Assembly (NCBI RefSeq): GCF_963259705.1
Contig: NC_081841.1
Span: 114,798,979 to 114,862,978 of the forward strand
Direction: 5' to 3'
DNA from: Myotis daubentonii
Lineage: Eukaryota > Chordata > Mammalia > Chiroptera > Vespertilionidae
Length of the DNA: 64,000 bases
Shown here: piece by piece, positions 11,519 to 23,333 of the stretch
How the letters are laid out: each line of letters begins with the position of its first letter
Position numbering within the stretch: the first letter of the stretch is position 1
Position numbers and translations under genes: made by a program
The notes under the pieces: generated by a model
What the model was told of the DNA's origin: nothing
What the model saw: only the letters and a program-made list of their open reading frames with translations
Databases searched by the model: none

Positions 11519-12639
11519 TTTAATAATGAAATGATATAAGTACTATAGGAGAAAATTAGTTTTTCTACTTACAAATCTTCATTAAATTAAAAAGCATGGG
11601 TTTATATGAGTAGTTTCAGTGTTTACATAATTATTTCAATGGCATAGTATTTTACCTTAATATTTGTGTCTGCTCTTTTGGAGGTTATTTTGTTTACATT
11701 GATATTGTTTTCTAAAAGGTTTCTTTTTTTCTCGCATACCTTATATACACAGACATTGCCTTCATTTTACAGTTAAACTTTTATTAATTTATGGAATAGC
11801 AATTCCAATATTCCCCAAAAGAAATACCAGTTTCACAAATACAGCATTGCAAACACCTGGTTTAACAACCCATCACCTTGTGAATTATTCTTCTGCTATG
11901 GTAGACAGAATTCTAAGATGAGTCACCTTCACACCCCACCCAATATTTCTACTCCTTGATGTATAAACCTATTTATCATTCTCTCCTCTTGAGTGTTGGT
12001 GAGGACTGTGTTGGTTACTAATTAGTTGGCTTGAGGTAGTCATAATAGAGACCTAATCTTACCTAACCTACCTTTTTTTTTTTTTTTTATCCCATTCAAG
12101 TTGTTGCTGGGACTTAGTTCCTTGCTGTTTGTTGGGTGAATGTTTCTGTTTTTTTGGTGTATGTCGATAGAAGGCCAATTTGTAGAGACTGTCTGAAATT
12201 TCCATGAACCTAGCCACAATGTGATGATGATAGGTATAAGATAGAGAGATAGGTTATGTACAGGTTACACATCACTTCAAACACTCAAAGAAAGTTCCTA
12301 ATGTCACCCTTTTATAGGCATAGTATCTGCCCAACCTAAATTTCTGGCAACATATGATCTATTTTTATCACTATGATTTTGTCATTTTTGAGTATAATTT
12401 ATAAATAAAATAATATAGTACATAACCTTATGGTATTGTATTTTTGTGGGTATTTTCACTCTTTTAATTTTTAGTAATTCTAAAATTACTAAATTCTCGT
12501 TTATCATGACTTTAAATAGCATTTCCGTAATAAATAATGGTGCTGAATATGATTTTATATGGCATTGCCATCTCTATATCCTCTTTGGCAATGTGTCTGT
12601 TCAAGTCTTTCTTCTTACTTTCTAAAGAAATTATTTTAT
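11519..12639. other. AT-rich intergenic or intronic sequence, nothing recognised
   Basis: No reading frame or repeat that I can name. A 17-T run lies near 12073-12090. Confidence 0.5.
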
Positions 12640-13085
12640 TTCAGATTAGTTCTACTATTTAAATGATATGAACTGATTTTTCAAAATCCACAAAGAGAAG
12701 AATACAAAATCTTTTCTCCAGGATGAATCAGACAACCAGAAAAATTATCTAACTATTTATTGAATTTATTGTCAAAATTGAGTTTATGATCAAAGAAATT
12801 GACTCCACATTATAAAATGTTCTGGAAACAAACAAACAAACAAACAAACAAAAACAGCTACAGTTTCAGATGTTTTCATGGGTGAATTCTACACAATCTC
12901 TTTCAGAAAAACAGAAAGGAGGAAATATTTCCCAACTCATTTTATGAGGCCAGATTTATCCTAATATCACAAACAGATAGTTCCAAACATAAGAAAATGA
13001 AAGAGCTTCACAAATATAGATAAAAAAACAAAATATAAAAATCCCTCATGAACATAGATGCAACAACCCTCAATCAAACATTAAT
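12640..13085 (+). mobile_element. Ancient L1 ORF2 fragment
   Basis: Strongly decayed text follows the L1 reverse-transcriptase order: GGTGAATTCTACACAATC, AACTCATTTTATGAGGCCAG, CCTAATATCACAAACAGATA and ATCCCTCATGAACATAGATG. An (AAAC)n run sits at about 12828-12851. It is much more diverged than the other L1s here. Confidence 0.75.
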
Positions 13086-13223
13086 CTACTTATATAAAAA
13101 CCCTGGGTGTAACATCACCACCTGAGGCACGACCAACCAGAAGGAAGTCAGTCCTGCAGAGGTTATCTTGGAAACGGCTACACCCTCTCCTGAGCTGTTT
13201 CCTGGAGCTGTTTCCGGTAAGGG

Positions 13224-13712
13224 TGAGGTTTGAGGCAGGAACCCACCTTTGGAGCATGGAGGCATAAAGTGTGCCGCGCCAGCATGGCCAAGGGTGAACC
13301 TGAGTGGGGGTGGCTGAAAGGCTTAGAAAAGACAGACAAGAGAATGAAAGATGGGTCTCGGTGGGATGCTGCTTCTCTGAGAGACAGCGACCACACCCAC
13401 AGCCATGTCTTTATTTTATAGCAGATGCCACAAGGCCAAGTAAGAGCATGACCAAGATGTTTACAACATTCTCCTGGGTTTCAATCCTACTCAACTACAT
13501 GCACCTGAACTCTATCAAGCCTACATCACTCAGGCACATGGGGCCATGTGTTTGGACCATAGGTTCAAGCTTACAACTATAACTGTTGGTTATAATTGTG
13601 CTGGTAGAGCCCTGCCCTCCAAGCTGGGACTTGCATGTGACAATGAGAGGACTGCGCACTCTCATCAGTTCAAGGCTTGACCCTGTCCAAAACACTGTAG
13701 TGGCTCCCCACA
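13224..13712 (-). mobile_element. Solo LTR, class II-like, in HeliBat
   Basis: The minus strand begins TGTGGGGAGCCACTACAG, close to the TGTKGGGAGCC start of the other two class II LTRs here, and has TATAAAATAAAG near 13415 followed by a GTGTGGTCGCTG segment. Flanks are gtaagg (13217-13222) plus an extra G, and gtaaag (13713-13718), a plausible decayed 6-bp duplication. No coding viral sequence. Confidence 0.66.
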
Positions 13713-13718
13713 GTAAAG

Positions 13719-14234
13719 TTTTAATACATGATATTAGAGGTTGTGGTGGTACTGTTTTACCCACAGTGTCTACAGGAATTGCTGAAAATTTACTTCTTGG
13801 TGGAAGAACCTTTCATTGCCAATATAAACGACCAATTCCATTAAATGAAACTTTAATTTCTAGACTTGATATAAACAGTGAAGTTGCTAAAACTATTAAA
13901 AAGGCCCAACTTCTCATTATTGATGAATGCATCCAGTCATGCTATAAATGCCATAGACAGATTACTAAGAGAAATTACGAATTTGAATGTTATATTTGGT
14001 GAGAAACTTCTTCTTCTTGGAGGGGATTTTTGACAATGTCTCAGTATTGTACCACATGCTATGGGATCGGTCATAGTACAAACGAGTTTAAAGTACTGTG
14101 ATGTTTGGGGATGTTTCAGAAAGTTGTCTCTTAAAACAAATATGAGATCAGAGGATTCTGCTTATAGTGAATAGTTAGTAAAACTTGGAGATGGCAAACA
14201 TGATAGCAGTTTTCATTTAAGAATGGATACTATT
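13719..14234 (+). pseudogene. Helitron Pif1-like helicase remnant
   Basis: The translated text matches the Helitron helicase order: TVLPTVSTGIAENLLLGGRT (motif Ia region), PIPLNET, AQLLIIDE (Walker B, motif II) at about 13898-13930, then, in shifted frames, LLLGGDF (motif III region) near 14010-14030, SLKYCDVWGCFRKLSLKTNM and DSSFHLRMDTI up to 14234. Pif1-like helicases unwind DNA during rolling-circle transposition. Stops and at least one frameshift disable it, and the N-terminal Rep domain and Walker A are not found. HAL1-2 cuts it at RMDTI. The sequence next to L1-B, read on the minus strand from 28305, continues the same frame with E-I-N-P. Confidence 0.82.
14219..14234 (+). repeat. Target-site duplication, copy 1 (HAL1-2 left)
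   Basis: aagaatggatactatt. It is the left flank of HAL1-2. The same 16-17 bp recurs at 16138-16154 and, inverted, at 28305-28321. Confidence 0.9.
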
Positions 14235-16137
14235 AGAACCAAGATGGCTGCATAGGTTAACGCTGGAGTTTGCTGCTTTGAACAACTACTTCAAAAGTGA
14301 AACTAAAAAACGGAAAGGACATCACCCAGAACCACAGGAACGCTGGCTGAGTGGAAGTCCTACAACTAGGAGGAAAGAGAAACGCATACGGACACTCAGA
14401 GGAGGCGCAGTGCTGAAGTCAAATTCTGAGGTGCGGAGTGCGCGGAGCGGGCTGGCGGCGGAGGGTGCGGTTGTTGTTTTCAATCGGGAGGGAGTTGCAG
14501 ACTCTGAGCTCCAGATACAGGCGAGTCTTTAGGGACCCAGACTCAAACAGGAGAAGCGGGACTGTCTGGCTTTGGTCAGAGCGAGTGCAGCTTTCTCTCC
14601 GAGCTTTGCAGCGGGTGCTGGGACTCAGAGAGGCAGAGCCCCTAGGGACAGGACTGACAGCCGCCATAACTGCTCTCTCTGGCCCACCCTGTTGATCCTG
14701 TGCAACCTGCCCTACCCAAGCCCTGCACAGAGGCATTTGCCGGATAGCCTCAGGCAAAGGCTAGATTAGCACCTCCCTAGAGGACAGAAGTTCTCTCACT
14801 GCAGACACAGCTGATTCTCATAGCCACTTGGCCTGGAGGTCAAACCCTCCCTGGGATTAGCTACAACAATCAAGGCTTAACTATAAAACTGTGAACAAAG
14901 ACCACTAGGAGGTGCACCAAGGAAGCATAACAAAATGCGGAGACAAAGAAACAGGACAAAATTGTCAATGGAAGATATAGAGTTCAGAACCACACTTTTA
15001 AGGTCTCTCAAGAACTGTTTAGAAGCCGCCAATAAACTTAATGAGATCTACAAGAAAACTAATGAGACCCTCGATGTTATATTGGGGAACCAACTAGAAA
15101 TTAAGCATACACGGACTGAAATAACGAATATTATACAGACTCCCAACAGCAGACCAGAGGAGTGCAAGAATCAAGTCAATGATTTGAAATGTGAGGAAGC
15201 AAAAAACACCCAACTGGAAAAGCGAAATGAAAAAAGAATCCAAAAATGCAAGGATAGTGTAAGGAGCCTCTGGGACAGCTTCAAGCGCACCAACATCAGA
15301 ATTATAGGGGTGCCAGAAGATGAGAGAGAGCAAGATATTGAAAACCTATTTGAAGAAATAATGACAGAAAACTTCCCCCACCTGGTGAAAGAAATGGACT
15401 TACAGGTCCAAGAAGCGTGGAGAACCCCAAACAAAAGGAATCCAAAGAGGACCACACCAAGACACATCATACTTAAAATGCCAAGAGCAAAAGATAAAGA
15501 GAGAATCTTAAAAACAGCAAGAGAAAGTAACTCAATTACCTACAAGGCAATACCCATATGACTGTCAGCTGATTTCTCAACAGAAATTATGCAGGCCAGA
15601 AGGGAGTGGCAAGAAATATTCAAAGTGATGAATACCAAGAACCTACAACCAAGATTACTTTATCCAGCAAAGCTATCATTCAGAATTGAAGGTCAGATAA
15701 AGAGCTTCACAGATAAGGAAAAGCTAAAGGAGTTCATCACCACCAAACCAGGATTATATGAAATGCTGAAAGGTATCCTTTAAGAAGAGGAAGAGGAAGA
15801 AAAAGGTAAAGATACAAATTATGAACAACATATATGCATCTATCAACAAGTGAATCTAAGAATCAAGTGAATAAATAATCTGATGAACAGAATGAACTGG
15901 TGATTATAATAGAATCAGGGACATAGAAAGGGAATGGACTGACTCTTCTTGGGGGGGAAAGGGGTGTGGGAGATGTGGGAAGAGACTGGACAAAAATCGT
16001 GCACCTATGGATGAGGACAGTGGGTGGGGAGTGAGGGTGGAGGGTGGGGAGGGAACTGGGAGAAGGGGAGTTATGGCGGGGGAAAAAAGAGGAACAAATG
16101 TAATAATCTGAACAATAAAGTTTTAATTAAAAAAAAA
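14235..16137 (+). mobile_element. HAL1-2: ORF1-only 'half-L1' element
   Basis: A 1.9-kb element with the same architecture as HAL1-1: start AACCAAGATGGCTGCATAGG, G-rich leader, one ORF1 (14935-15783), about 350 bp of 3'UTR with GGGTGGGGAGTGAGGGTGG and a poly(A) tail (16128-16139) after AACAATAAAG. No ORF2 follows ORF1. Flanked by aagaatggatactatt at 14219-14234 and 16138-16153. It is less decayed than HAL1-1, so activity of this family extended to a later time. Movement would need ORF2p from an autonomous L1. Confidence 0.9.
14935..15783 (+). pseudogene. HAL1-2 ORF1, one internal stop
   Basis: From ATG at 14935 the frame runs 208 codons to TGA at 15559-15561, then continues in the same frame without another stop to TAA at 15781-15783, giving an expected length of about 282 residues. 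That is somewhat short of typical mammalian L1 ORF1p. Landmarks: coiled-coil-like N-terminus (residues 20-120), RRM with IRIIGVPEDEREQDIENLFEE (residues 121-141), RHIILKMPRAKDKERIL (residues about 177-193) and C-terminal YPAKLSFRIEG. The TGA sits where HAL1-1 has CAA, which suggests an ancestral CGA (Arg) changed by CpG decay in both copies, in different ways. Confidence 0.85.
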
Positions 16138-16154
16138 AAGAATGGATACTATTG
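16138..16154 (+). repeat. Target-site duplication, copy 2 (HAL1-2 right / L1-A left)
   Basis: aagaatggatactattg lies between the HAL1-2 poly(A) and the 5' end of L1-A and serves both insertions. Confidence 0.92.
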
Positions 16155-17375
16155 GAGAGAAAAATGGCGACCAGCAGGAAGGTAGGGAGGGAGAGAGTGT
16201 GAGAGCGCAAGGAAGTGATAGAGGAGTGTGTGGACGTGTTTGGTGTGTGTGTATGAGCTAGGGACAGTTAGATTCTGCAGGTCTTCTAAGGGGCTGCTAA
16301 ACCGGGCAATCTTAGGCGGCGGAGTCCCGCTCCCTGCATGAACACTCCTGGGTGGCCAGCACAGGCATAGCGACCACGCCATCTTGGGAAACAGAGCTGC
16401 TTGAGACTAGGATCCTGGCCTCAGCACCACCCAGTCTGATCTCAGATGCATACCAGGACCCTGCAGCCACTGGGGACAGAGACCTGTGACCACAGCTACA
16501 GACCTGCAGACAACAAAAGTTCAGAAATCCCCGTGGGAGATCAGTGAGTACCAGAGCCCATCCCCCCTTCCCGCAGGCTCGCAGGCAGCCCCAGAGTAAC
16601 TAACTAATAGCCCCACCCTTTGCCGGGGCCTCAGCACTGCAGGAACTTTGGCCTGGAAGTGTGTGACCACCTTGGAACTGATCCCGTGTAGGGCCTGGTT
16701 CAGGAATCCTGGGCTGGGAGCAATCACGCTAACACCAGGAACTGGTCCTACGCGCACTGCCAGCTTCAGAGCTGGAGCCCTGGGCTGGGAGAAAATGCGT
16801 GAACCCCAGGAACTGATGTTATGCTCACTGCCGGCTTTGGAGCCCTGGGCTGGGAGCAATCACACGAACACCGAACACCGGGAATTTGTCCCGCGTAGCA
16901 CAGGCCCAGGGACCCCGATTCTCTGGGCAGGAGGCAGCACCAAGCACCAGTGACTTGGCTGTGTTTCTTATCACCTGCGCCTGAGATCCTGATTCCCTGT
17001 GCATTCATACTAAGAGCCTGTGACTCCAATTCCTGGTGCAAGGGCACACAGGGAACCTGATTCTCAAGGCAAGGTTGCACGAGGCAACAGAGACTCTGAT
17101 ACTGGATTCTTGGGGAACTCTGACTCCTGGCACACGCTAGGGGGCTCTGGTTTTCAACACGCTCCAGGGGGGTCTCTGTTTCAGAACAGTGCAGGCAGGG
17201 TCCTGATTCTAAGGGCGCGTACGAGGCCACATTGAGTGCTGACAACACTGACTCTGAGAGAGCCTGGTTCCCACCAACCCACAACAACCCCACATCTTAT
17301 TGTCAGAACTCTTCAGTGACACTAGGGTGGTGGGAGGATCCCACTGCACACGGCCAGGGCCACGCAACTTGATGT

Positions 17376-18246
17376 TTGAACCAATGGGAGATAATCAGAA
17401 TGAAGAGACCACACAACACCCAGAGGAAAGACAATGAGGAGTCGCCAAGAAAGGAAATTAATGAAGTTGAAGCATGCAACATGACAGAAAAAGAATTCAG
17501 AATAATGGTTGTACAATTCATTCACCGGATGGATGAGAAAATCAACAACATATGCAAGAATCAGGAAGAAATGAAAAGTGATATAGCTACAATGAAAAAC
17601 ACCATGGAAAGTTTCAACAGCAGACTAGAAGAAGCAGAGGACCGAATTAGTGAGTTAGAAGATAAGGCAGAGAAACAAGGTCAATCTGAACAGCAACTGG
17701 AGAAAAAAATTAAAAAACAGGAGGAGAGCCTAAGGGAGCTTCGGGACAACATGAAATGAAGTAACATATGCATAATAGGGCTGCAAGAAGGACAAGAAGA
17801 GCAGCAAGGATTAGAAAATCTATTTGAAGAAATAATGTCAGAAAAATTCCCAGATATGGGGAAGAAAAAAGTTACAAAAGTACAGAGAGCCCCAAGCAAG
17901 ATGAATCCCAAAAGACCCACAAAAAGACACCTCATAATAACAATGGCAAATGTACAAGACAAAGAGAGAATCTTAAAGGCTGCAAGAGAGAAACAGAGTT
18001 ACCTACAAAGTATCCCCCGGAAGATTATCAAATGATTTCTCAACAGAAACACATCAGGCCCGAAAAGAATGGACAGAAATTAACAAAGTGATGCAAAGCA
18101 AAGGACTGAATCCAAGAATACTCTATGCAGCAAGGCTATCATTCAAAATTGAAGGGGAAATAAGAAGCTTCACAGACAAAAAAAGGCTAAGGGAGTTTAT
18201 CACCACCAAGACAACAATGCAAGAAATGCTAAAGGGACTGGTGTAA
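17376..18246 (+). pseudogene. L1-A ORF1 (broken)
   Basis: Starts ATG at 17376 (MNQWEIIRMKRPHNTQRK). Residues about 30-125 form a coiled coil (KNQEEMKSDIATMKNTMESF, SRLEEAEDRISELEDKAEKQ). A TGA at 17757-17759 stops the frame after residue 127. Downstream in other frames are ICIIGLQEGQEEQQGLENL-like RRM text, RHLIITMANVQDKERILKAA, and the end at MLKGLV with TAA at 18244-18246. A frameshift lies near 18020. The same TGA and frameshift occur in L1-B. Confidence 0.9.
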
Positions 18247-18295
18247 AAAGAAGAATTAAAAAGCCCAGAAAGAAAACAGCCACAAAAAAATAGAA

Positions 18296-21200
18296 ATGGC
18301 TACAAACAAGTACCTTGGAATAATAACTTTAAACGTAAATGGACTAAATGGTCCAATCAAAAGACATTGAGTGGCTGAATGGATAAAAAAACATGACCCA
18401 TATATTTGTGGTCTACAAGAGACCCACCTCATTAGAAGGGACTCACACAGACTGAAAGTGAAGGGATGGAAAAATATCTTTCAGGCAAATGGAAATGAAA
18501 AAAAAAAGCTGGGGTAGCAATACTTACATTGGACAAAACCGACCTCAAAGTGAAGCCTATAACAAAGGATAAGGAAGGCTACTTCATAATACTAAAGAGA
18601 TCAATACAACAAGAGGATATAATCCTGATAAACATATATGCACCCAATGCAGGAGTACCCACATACATAAGAAAACTCCTGGAAGAAATCAGGGGAGAGA
18701 TCGACAACAATACAATCATACTAGGGGACATTAATACACCACTGACATCACTGGATAAATCAGCTAGACAAAAACTCAGCAAAGAAAAAGCAATCCTAAA
18801 TGACTCACTAGATCAGATGGACTTAATTGACATCTTCAGAACACTTCACCCCAAAGCCACAAAATATACGTTCTTCTCAGGTGCTCACGGGACATCCTCA
18901 AAAATAGACCAATATTGAGTCACAAACAAAGTCTCCCCAAATTCAAGAAGATTGAAATCATACCAAGCACCTTCTCAGACCACAAGGGCATAAACTACAA
19001 TAAAACGAACACAAAATACTCAAACACTTGGAAGCTGAATAGCATGCTATTAAATATTGATTGGGTTAGCAATGAGATCAAAGAAGAAATTCAAAACATC
19101 CTGGAAACTAATGACAATGAAAACACAACAATCCAAACCTTTGGGACACAATGAAAGCAGTCCTGAGAGGGAAGTTTATAGCTCTACAGGCCTATCTCAA
19201 CAAACAAGAAAAAATGGTAGTAAATCATCTAAATCTACAGGTCAAAGAATTAGAAAGAGAGCAACAAGAAAAGTCCAGAGTGAGCAGAAGGAAGGAGATA
19301 ATAAAGATCAGAGCAGAAATAAATGACATAGAGACCAAAAAACCAATACAGAAAATCAATGAAACCAAGAGCTGGTTCTTTGAAAGGTTAAACATAATTG
19401 ACAATCCTCTGGCCAGGCTCACCAAGAAGCAAAGAGAGAGTACCCAAATAAACAAAATCAGAAATGATAGAGGCGAAATAAAAACAGACCCCACAGAAAT
19501 ACAAATGATTGTTAAAAAATACTATGGACAACTCTATTCCAACAAACTAGACAACCTGGAGGAAATGGACATATTACTAGAAAAATACAACATTCCAAAA
19601 CTTAATCAAGAAGAGTCTAAAAACCTTAATAGGCCAATAACTATGGAAGAAATTGAAGCAGTCATCAAAAAGCTTCCATCAAACAAAAGCCCAGGACCAG
19701 ACGGCTTCACAGGGGAGTTTTACCAAACATTCAAGGAAGAACTAAAATCTATCCGCCTCAGACTACTACAAACAATCCAAGAGGAAGGAAGACTTCCAAG
19801 CTCATTCTATGAAGCCAGCATCACCCTAATACCAAAACCAGGTAAAGACAACACAATGAAAGAGAATTACAGGCCCATATCCCTCATGAACATAGATGCC
19901 AAAATCCTCAACAAAATCCTAGCAAATCAGATCCAGCAGTACATCAAAAAGATCATACACCACAACCAAGTAGGATTTATCCCAGGGATGCAAGGATGGT
20001 ACAATATCCGCAAATCAATAAACGTGGTACATCACTTAAACAAATTGAAATTAAAAAAAAACACATAATCATATCAATTGATGCAGAAAAAGCGTTTGAC
20101 AAAATTCAACACCCATTTTCGATAAAAACTCTCAGTAAGGTGGGAGTAGAAGGATCATAACTCAACATAATAAAAGCCATATATGACAAACCAACAGCCA
20201 ACATCATACTGAATGGACAAAACTAACACCATTTCCCCTAAGAACAGGAACAAGACAGGGATGCCCACTCTCACCACTCCTGTTCAACATAGTACTGAAA
20301 GTATTTGCCATTGCAATTAGACAAGAAGAAGAAATAAAAGGCATCCAAATTGGAAAAGAAGTAAAACTGTCCTTATTTGCAGATGACATGATATTATACT
20401 TAAAAAACCCTAAAGACTCCATCAAAAAGCGATTAAACTTAATAAAAGAATTTGGCAATGTATTAGGATACAAAATTAATGCCAAGAAATCTATGGCATT
20501 TCTATACACCAATAGTGAATTTGCAGAAAGAGAGACTAAAAAAGCAATCCCAATTACCATCGCACCAAAAAAATTAAGCTACCTAGGAATAAATTTAACT
20601 AAAGAGGTAAAAGACCTCTACTCAGAAAACTACAGGACATTGAACAAAAAGAGATAGAGGAAGACATAAAGAGATGGAAGAACATACCATGTTCTTGGAT
20701 TGGTAGAATCCACATCATTAAAATGTCCATACTACCCAAAGCAATCTATAAATTCAGTGCACTTCCCATTAAAATACCAATGGCATATTTCACAGACCTA
20801 GAACGAACTCTCCAAAAATTCATCTGGAATGAAAAACGACCCCGAATAGCTGCAGCGATCCTGAGAAAGAACAAAGTAGGTGGGATCTCAATACCAGATA
20901 ACAAGCTGTATTACAAAGCAACTGTTCTCAAAACTGCCTGGTACTGACAAGAACAGACATATAGATCAATGGAATAGAATAGAGAGCCCAGAAATCAGCC
21001 CCAACCAAAACGCTCAATTAATATTTAACAAAGGAGGCAAGAACATACAATGGAGTCAAGATAGTCTCTTCAATAAATGGTGTTGGGAAAACTGGACAGA
21101 TACATGCAAGAAAATGAAACTAGACCACCAACTTACACCATACACAAAAATAAACTCAAAATGGATAGAGGACTGAAATATACGACGGGAAACCATAAAA

Positions 21201-22100
21201 ATACTAGAAGAATCCTAAGGCAACAAAATCTCAGACATATGCCGAAGCAATTCCTTCACACATACAGATCCTAGGGCATTGGAAACTAAAGAGAAAATAA
21301 ACAAATGGGACTACATCAAAATAAAAAGTTTCTGCACAGCAAAAGAAACCATCAACAAAACAACAAGAAAGCCCACTACATGGGAGAACATATTTGCCAA
21401 TGTTATCACTGATAAGGGTTTAACCTCCAACATTTATAGGGAACTCATACAACTCAACAAAAGGAAGATAAACAATCCAACCAAAAAATGGGCAAAGGAC
21501 CTAAATAGACACCTTTCAAAAGAGGACATGCAGAAAGCCAAGAGACATATGAAAACATGCTCAAAGTCGCTAATCATCTGAGAGATGCAAATCAAAACAA
21601 CAATGAGGTACCATCTCACACCTGTCAGAATGGCTATCATCAACAAATCAACAAACGACAAGTGCTGGAGAGGATGTGGAGAAAAAGGAACCCTCCTGCA
21701 CTGCTGGTGGGAATGCAGACTGGTGCAGCCACTATGGAAGACACTATGGAGTTTCCTCAAAAAACTAAAAATGCAACTCCCATTTGACCCTGTGATCCCA
21801 CTTCTAGGAATATATCCCAAGAAAACAGAAACACCAGTCAGAAAGGATACATGCACCCCTATGTTCATAGCAGCACAATTCACCATAGCTAAGATCTGGA
21901 AACAGCCTAAATGCCCATCTGGAGATGAATGGATTAGAAAACTGTGGTACATCTACATGATGGAATACTATGCTGCTGTAAAAAAGAAGGAACTCTTACC
22001 ATTTGCAATAGCATGGATGGAACTGGAGAGCATTATGCTAAGTGAAATAAGCCAGTCAATGAAGGAAAAATACCACATGATCTCACTCATTTATGGATAA
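18296..22100 (+). pseudogene. L1-A ORF2 (endonuclease / reverse transcriptase, broken)
   Basis: ATG at 18296 (MATNKYLGIITLNVNGLNG), about 50 bp after ORF1. Endonuclease: LQETHL near 18412 and ILGDINTPL near 18718. Reverse transcriptase: [20 protein letters not shown] near 19867-19926, [13 protein letters not shown] near 20250 and an intact FADDMILY near 20377. C-terminal Cys-rich motif [18 protein letters not shown] near 21663 (C-x3-C-x7-H-x4-C). Disabling changes include a TGA in the early endonuclease frame (near 18367, from CGA), TGA at 18916-18918, a frameshift near 20060 and one near 20222. L1-B shares the ones I checked. Confidence 0.92.
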
Positions 22101-22360
22101 TAAAGACCATTATAAACTTATGAACAAAAATAGATACAGAGGCAGAGCTGCCTCGAACAGATTGTCAAACTACAGCAGGAAGGCCGGGGAGGGTGGGAGG
22201 GCAGGAGGGGTTGGTGGTAAGAGATCAACCGAAGGACTTGTATGCATGCATATAAGCATAACCAATGGACATAAGACACTGGGGGGTAGGGGAGGCCAGG
22301 CGATTGTCATGGGCAGGGAAAGAAAAAGGAGACATATGTAATACTCTTTGTAATACTTTA

Positions 22361-22361
<1 letters not shown>

Positions 22362-22403
<42 letters not shown>
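22362..22403. repeat. (TA)n microsatellite at the L1-A 3' end
   Basis: About 21 TA units directly replace a normal poly(A) tail. L1-B has instead a tail of AATAAATAAATAAAT type. Confidence 0.95.
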
Positions 22404-22405
<2 letters not shown>

Positions 22406-22416
22406 CAAGTTAGGAG
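22406..22416 (+). repeat. Swapped target duplication at the L1-A 3' side
   Basis: caagttaggag. Its partner is caaattaggag, read on the minus strand at 34574-34564, the 5' flank of L1-B. It is also normal L1 ORF2 sequence at the point where L1-D stops and L1-C begins. Confidence 0.88.
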
Positions 22417-23333
22417 ACAAAAATCACATAAACATATCAGTCTATTGCGGGCGGGGGGGGGAAGCATTTGACAAAATCCAACACCCTTTCTTGGTAAAAA
22501 CCATCAGCAAATGCGAATAGGGGGTCATACCTCAACACAATAAAAGCCGTAAATGACAAACATACAGCCAACATCGTACTCAATGGGCAAAAACAAAAAT
22601 CTTTCCCTTAAGAACAGGAACAAGACAGGATGCCTGCTTTCACCATTCCTGTTCAACATAGTACTAGAAGTTCTAGCCATAGCAATCAGACAAGAAGAAG
22701 AAATAAAAGGCATCCAAATTGGAAAAGAAGTAAAATTGTCATTATTCGCAGATGCCATAATACTGTATATAGAAAATCCTAAAGACTCCATCAAAAAATT
22801 ATTATACTTAATAAATGAATTTGGCAATGTAGCAGGATATAAAATTAATACCAAGAAATATTTGGCATTTTTATACAACAATAGTGAATTTACAGCAAGA
22901 GAATTTACAAAAACAATCCCTTTTACCACTGCACAAAACAAAAATTAAGATAAACTCAACTAAGGAGGTAAAAGGCCTGTCCTCAGAAAACTACAGGACA
23001 CTGAATAAAAAGATAGAGGAAGACATAAACAGATGAAAGAATATACCGTTTTCATGGATTGGTAATATCAACATGATTAAAATGCCCTTACTACCCCAAG
23101 CAATCTATAGATTCAATGCCCTCCCCATTAAAATACCAACAGCATATTTCACAGAGCTAGGAAGAACTCTCCAAAAATTCATCTGTAATAAATAAAGACC
23201 ACAAGTAGCTGCAGTGATCCTGAGAAAGAAGAACAAAGTAGGAGGGACCTCAATACAAGATATCAAGATGTATTACAAAGCCACTGTACTCAATACTGCC
23301 TGGTACTGGCACAAGAACAGAAATATAGACCAA

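Larger units (their letters stand above)
13086..14234 (+). mobile_element. HeliBat autonomous-type remnant, 5' portion
   Basis: This is the 5' part of a Helitron that once encoded a helicase. TCTACTTATATAAAAACCC at about 13086 may be the 5' end, and the helicase frame lies at 13719-14234. An LTR (13224-13712) is inserted in it. The helicase frame is cut at 14234 by HAL1-2, and its continuation with the Helitron 3' end is found 14 kb away on the opposite strand (28304 down to 27956), explained by the inversion described in the findings. Confidence 0.72.
16155..22405 (+). mobile_element. L1-A: full-length but inactive L1, plus strand
   Basis: Complete layout: 5'UTR from GAGAGAAAAATGGCGACC (16155-17375), ORF1 (17376-18246), short spacer, ORF2 (18296-22100), 3'UTR, then a (TA)n tail at about 22362-22403. 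The 5' flank is aagaatggatactattg but the 3' flank is caagttaggag (22406-22416), so the two flanks do not match each other. They match the flanks of L1-B instead. The 5'UTR is not the monomer type of L1-D. Both ORFs are broken. Confidence 0.95.

Noticed and set aside
21434..21952. 172-codon minus-strand frame in L1-A (and its copy at 28791-29309)
   Set aside because: It is antisense to ORF2, which is L1 coding sequence in the other strand, and no known protein family is seen.
16155..22405. L1-A as an active element
   Set aside because: ORF1 has a TGA at 17757 and a frameshift; ORF2 has several stops and frameshifts, although FADD and the Cys motif remain.
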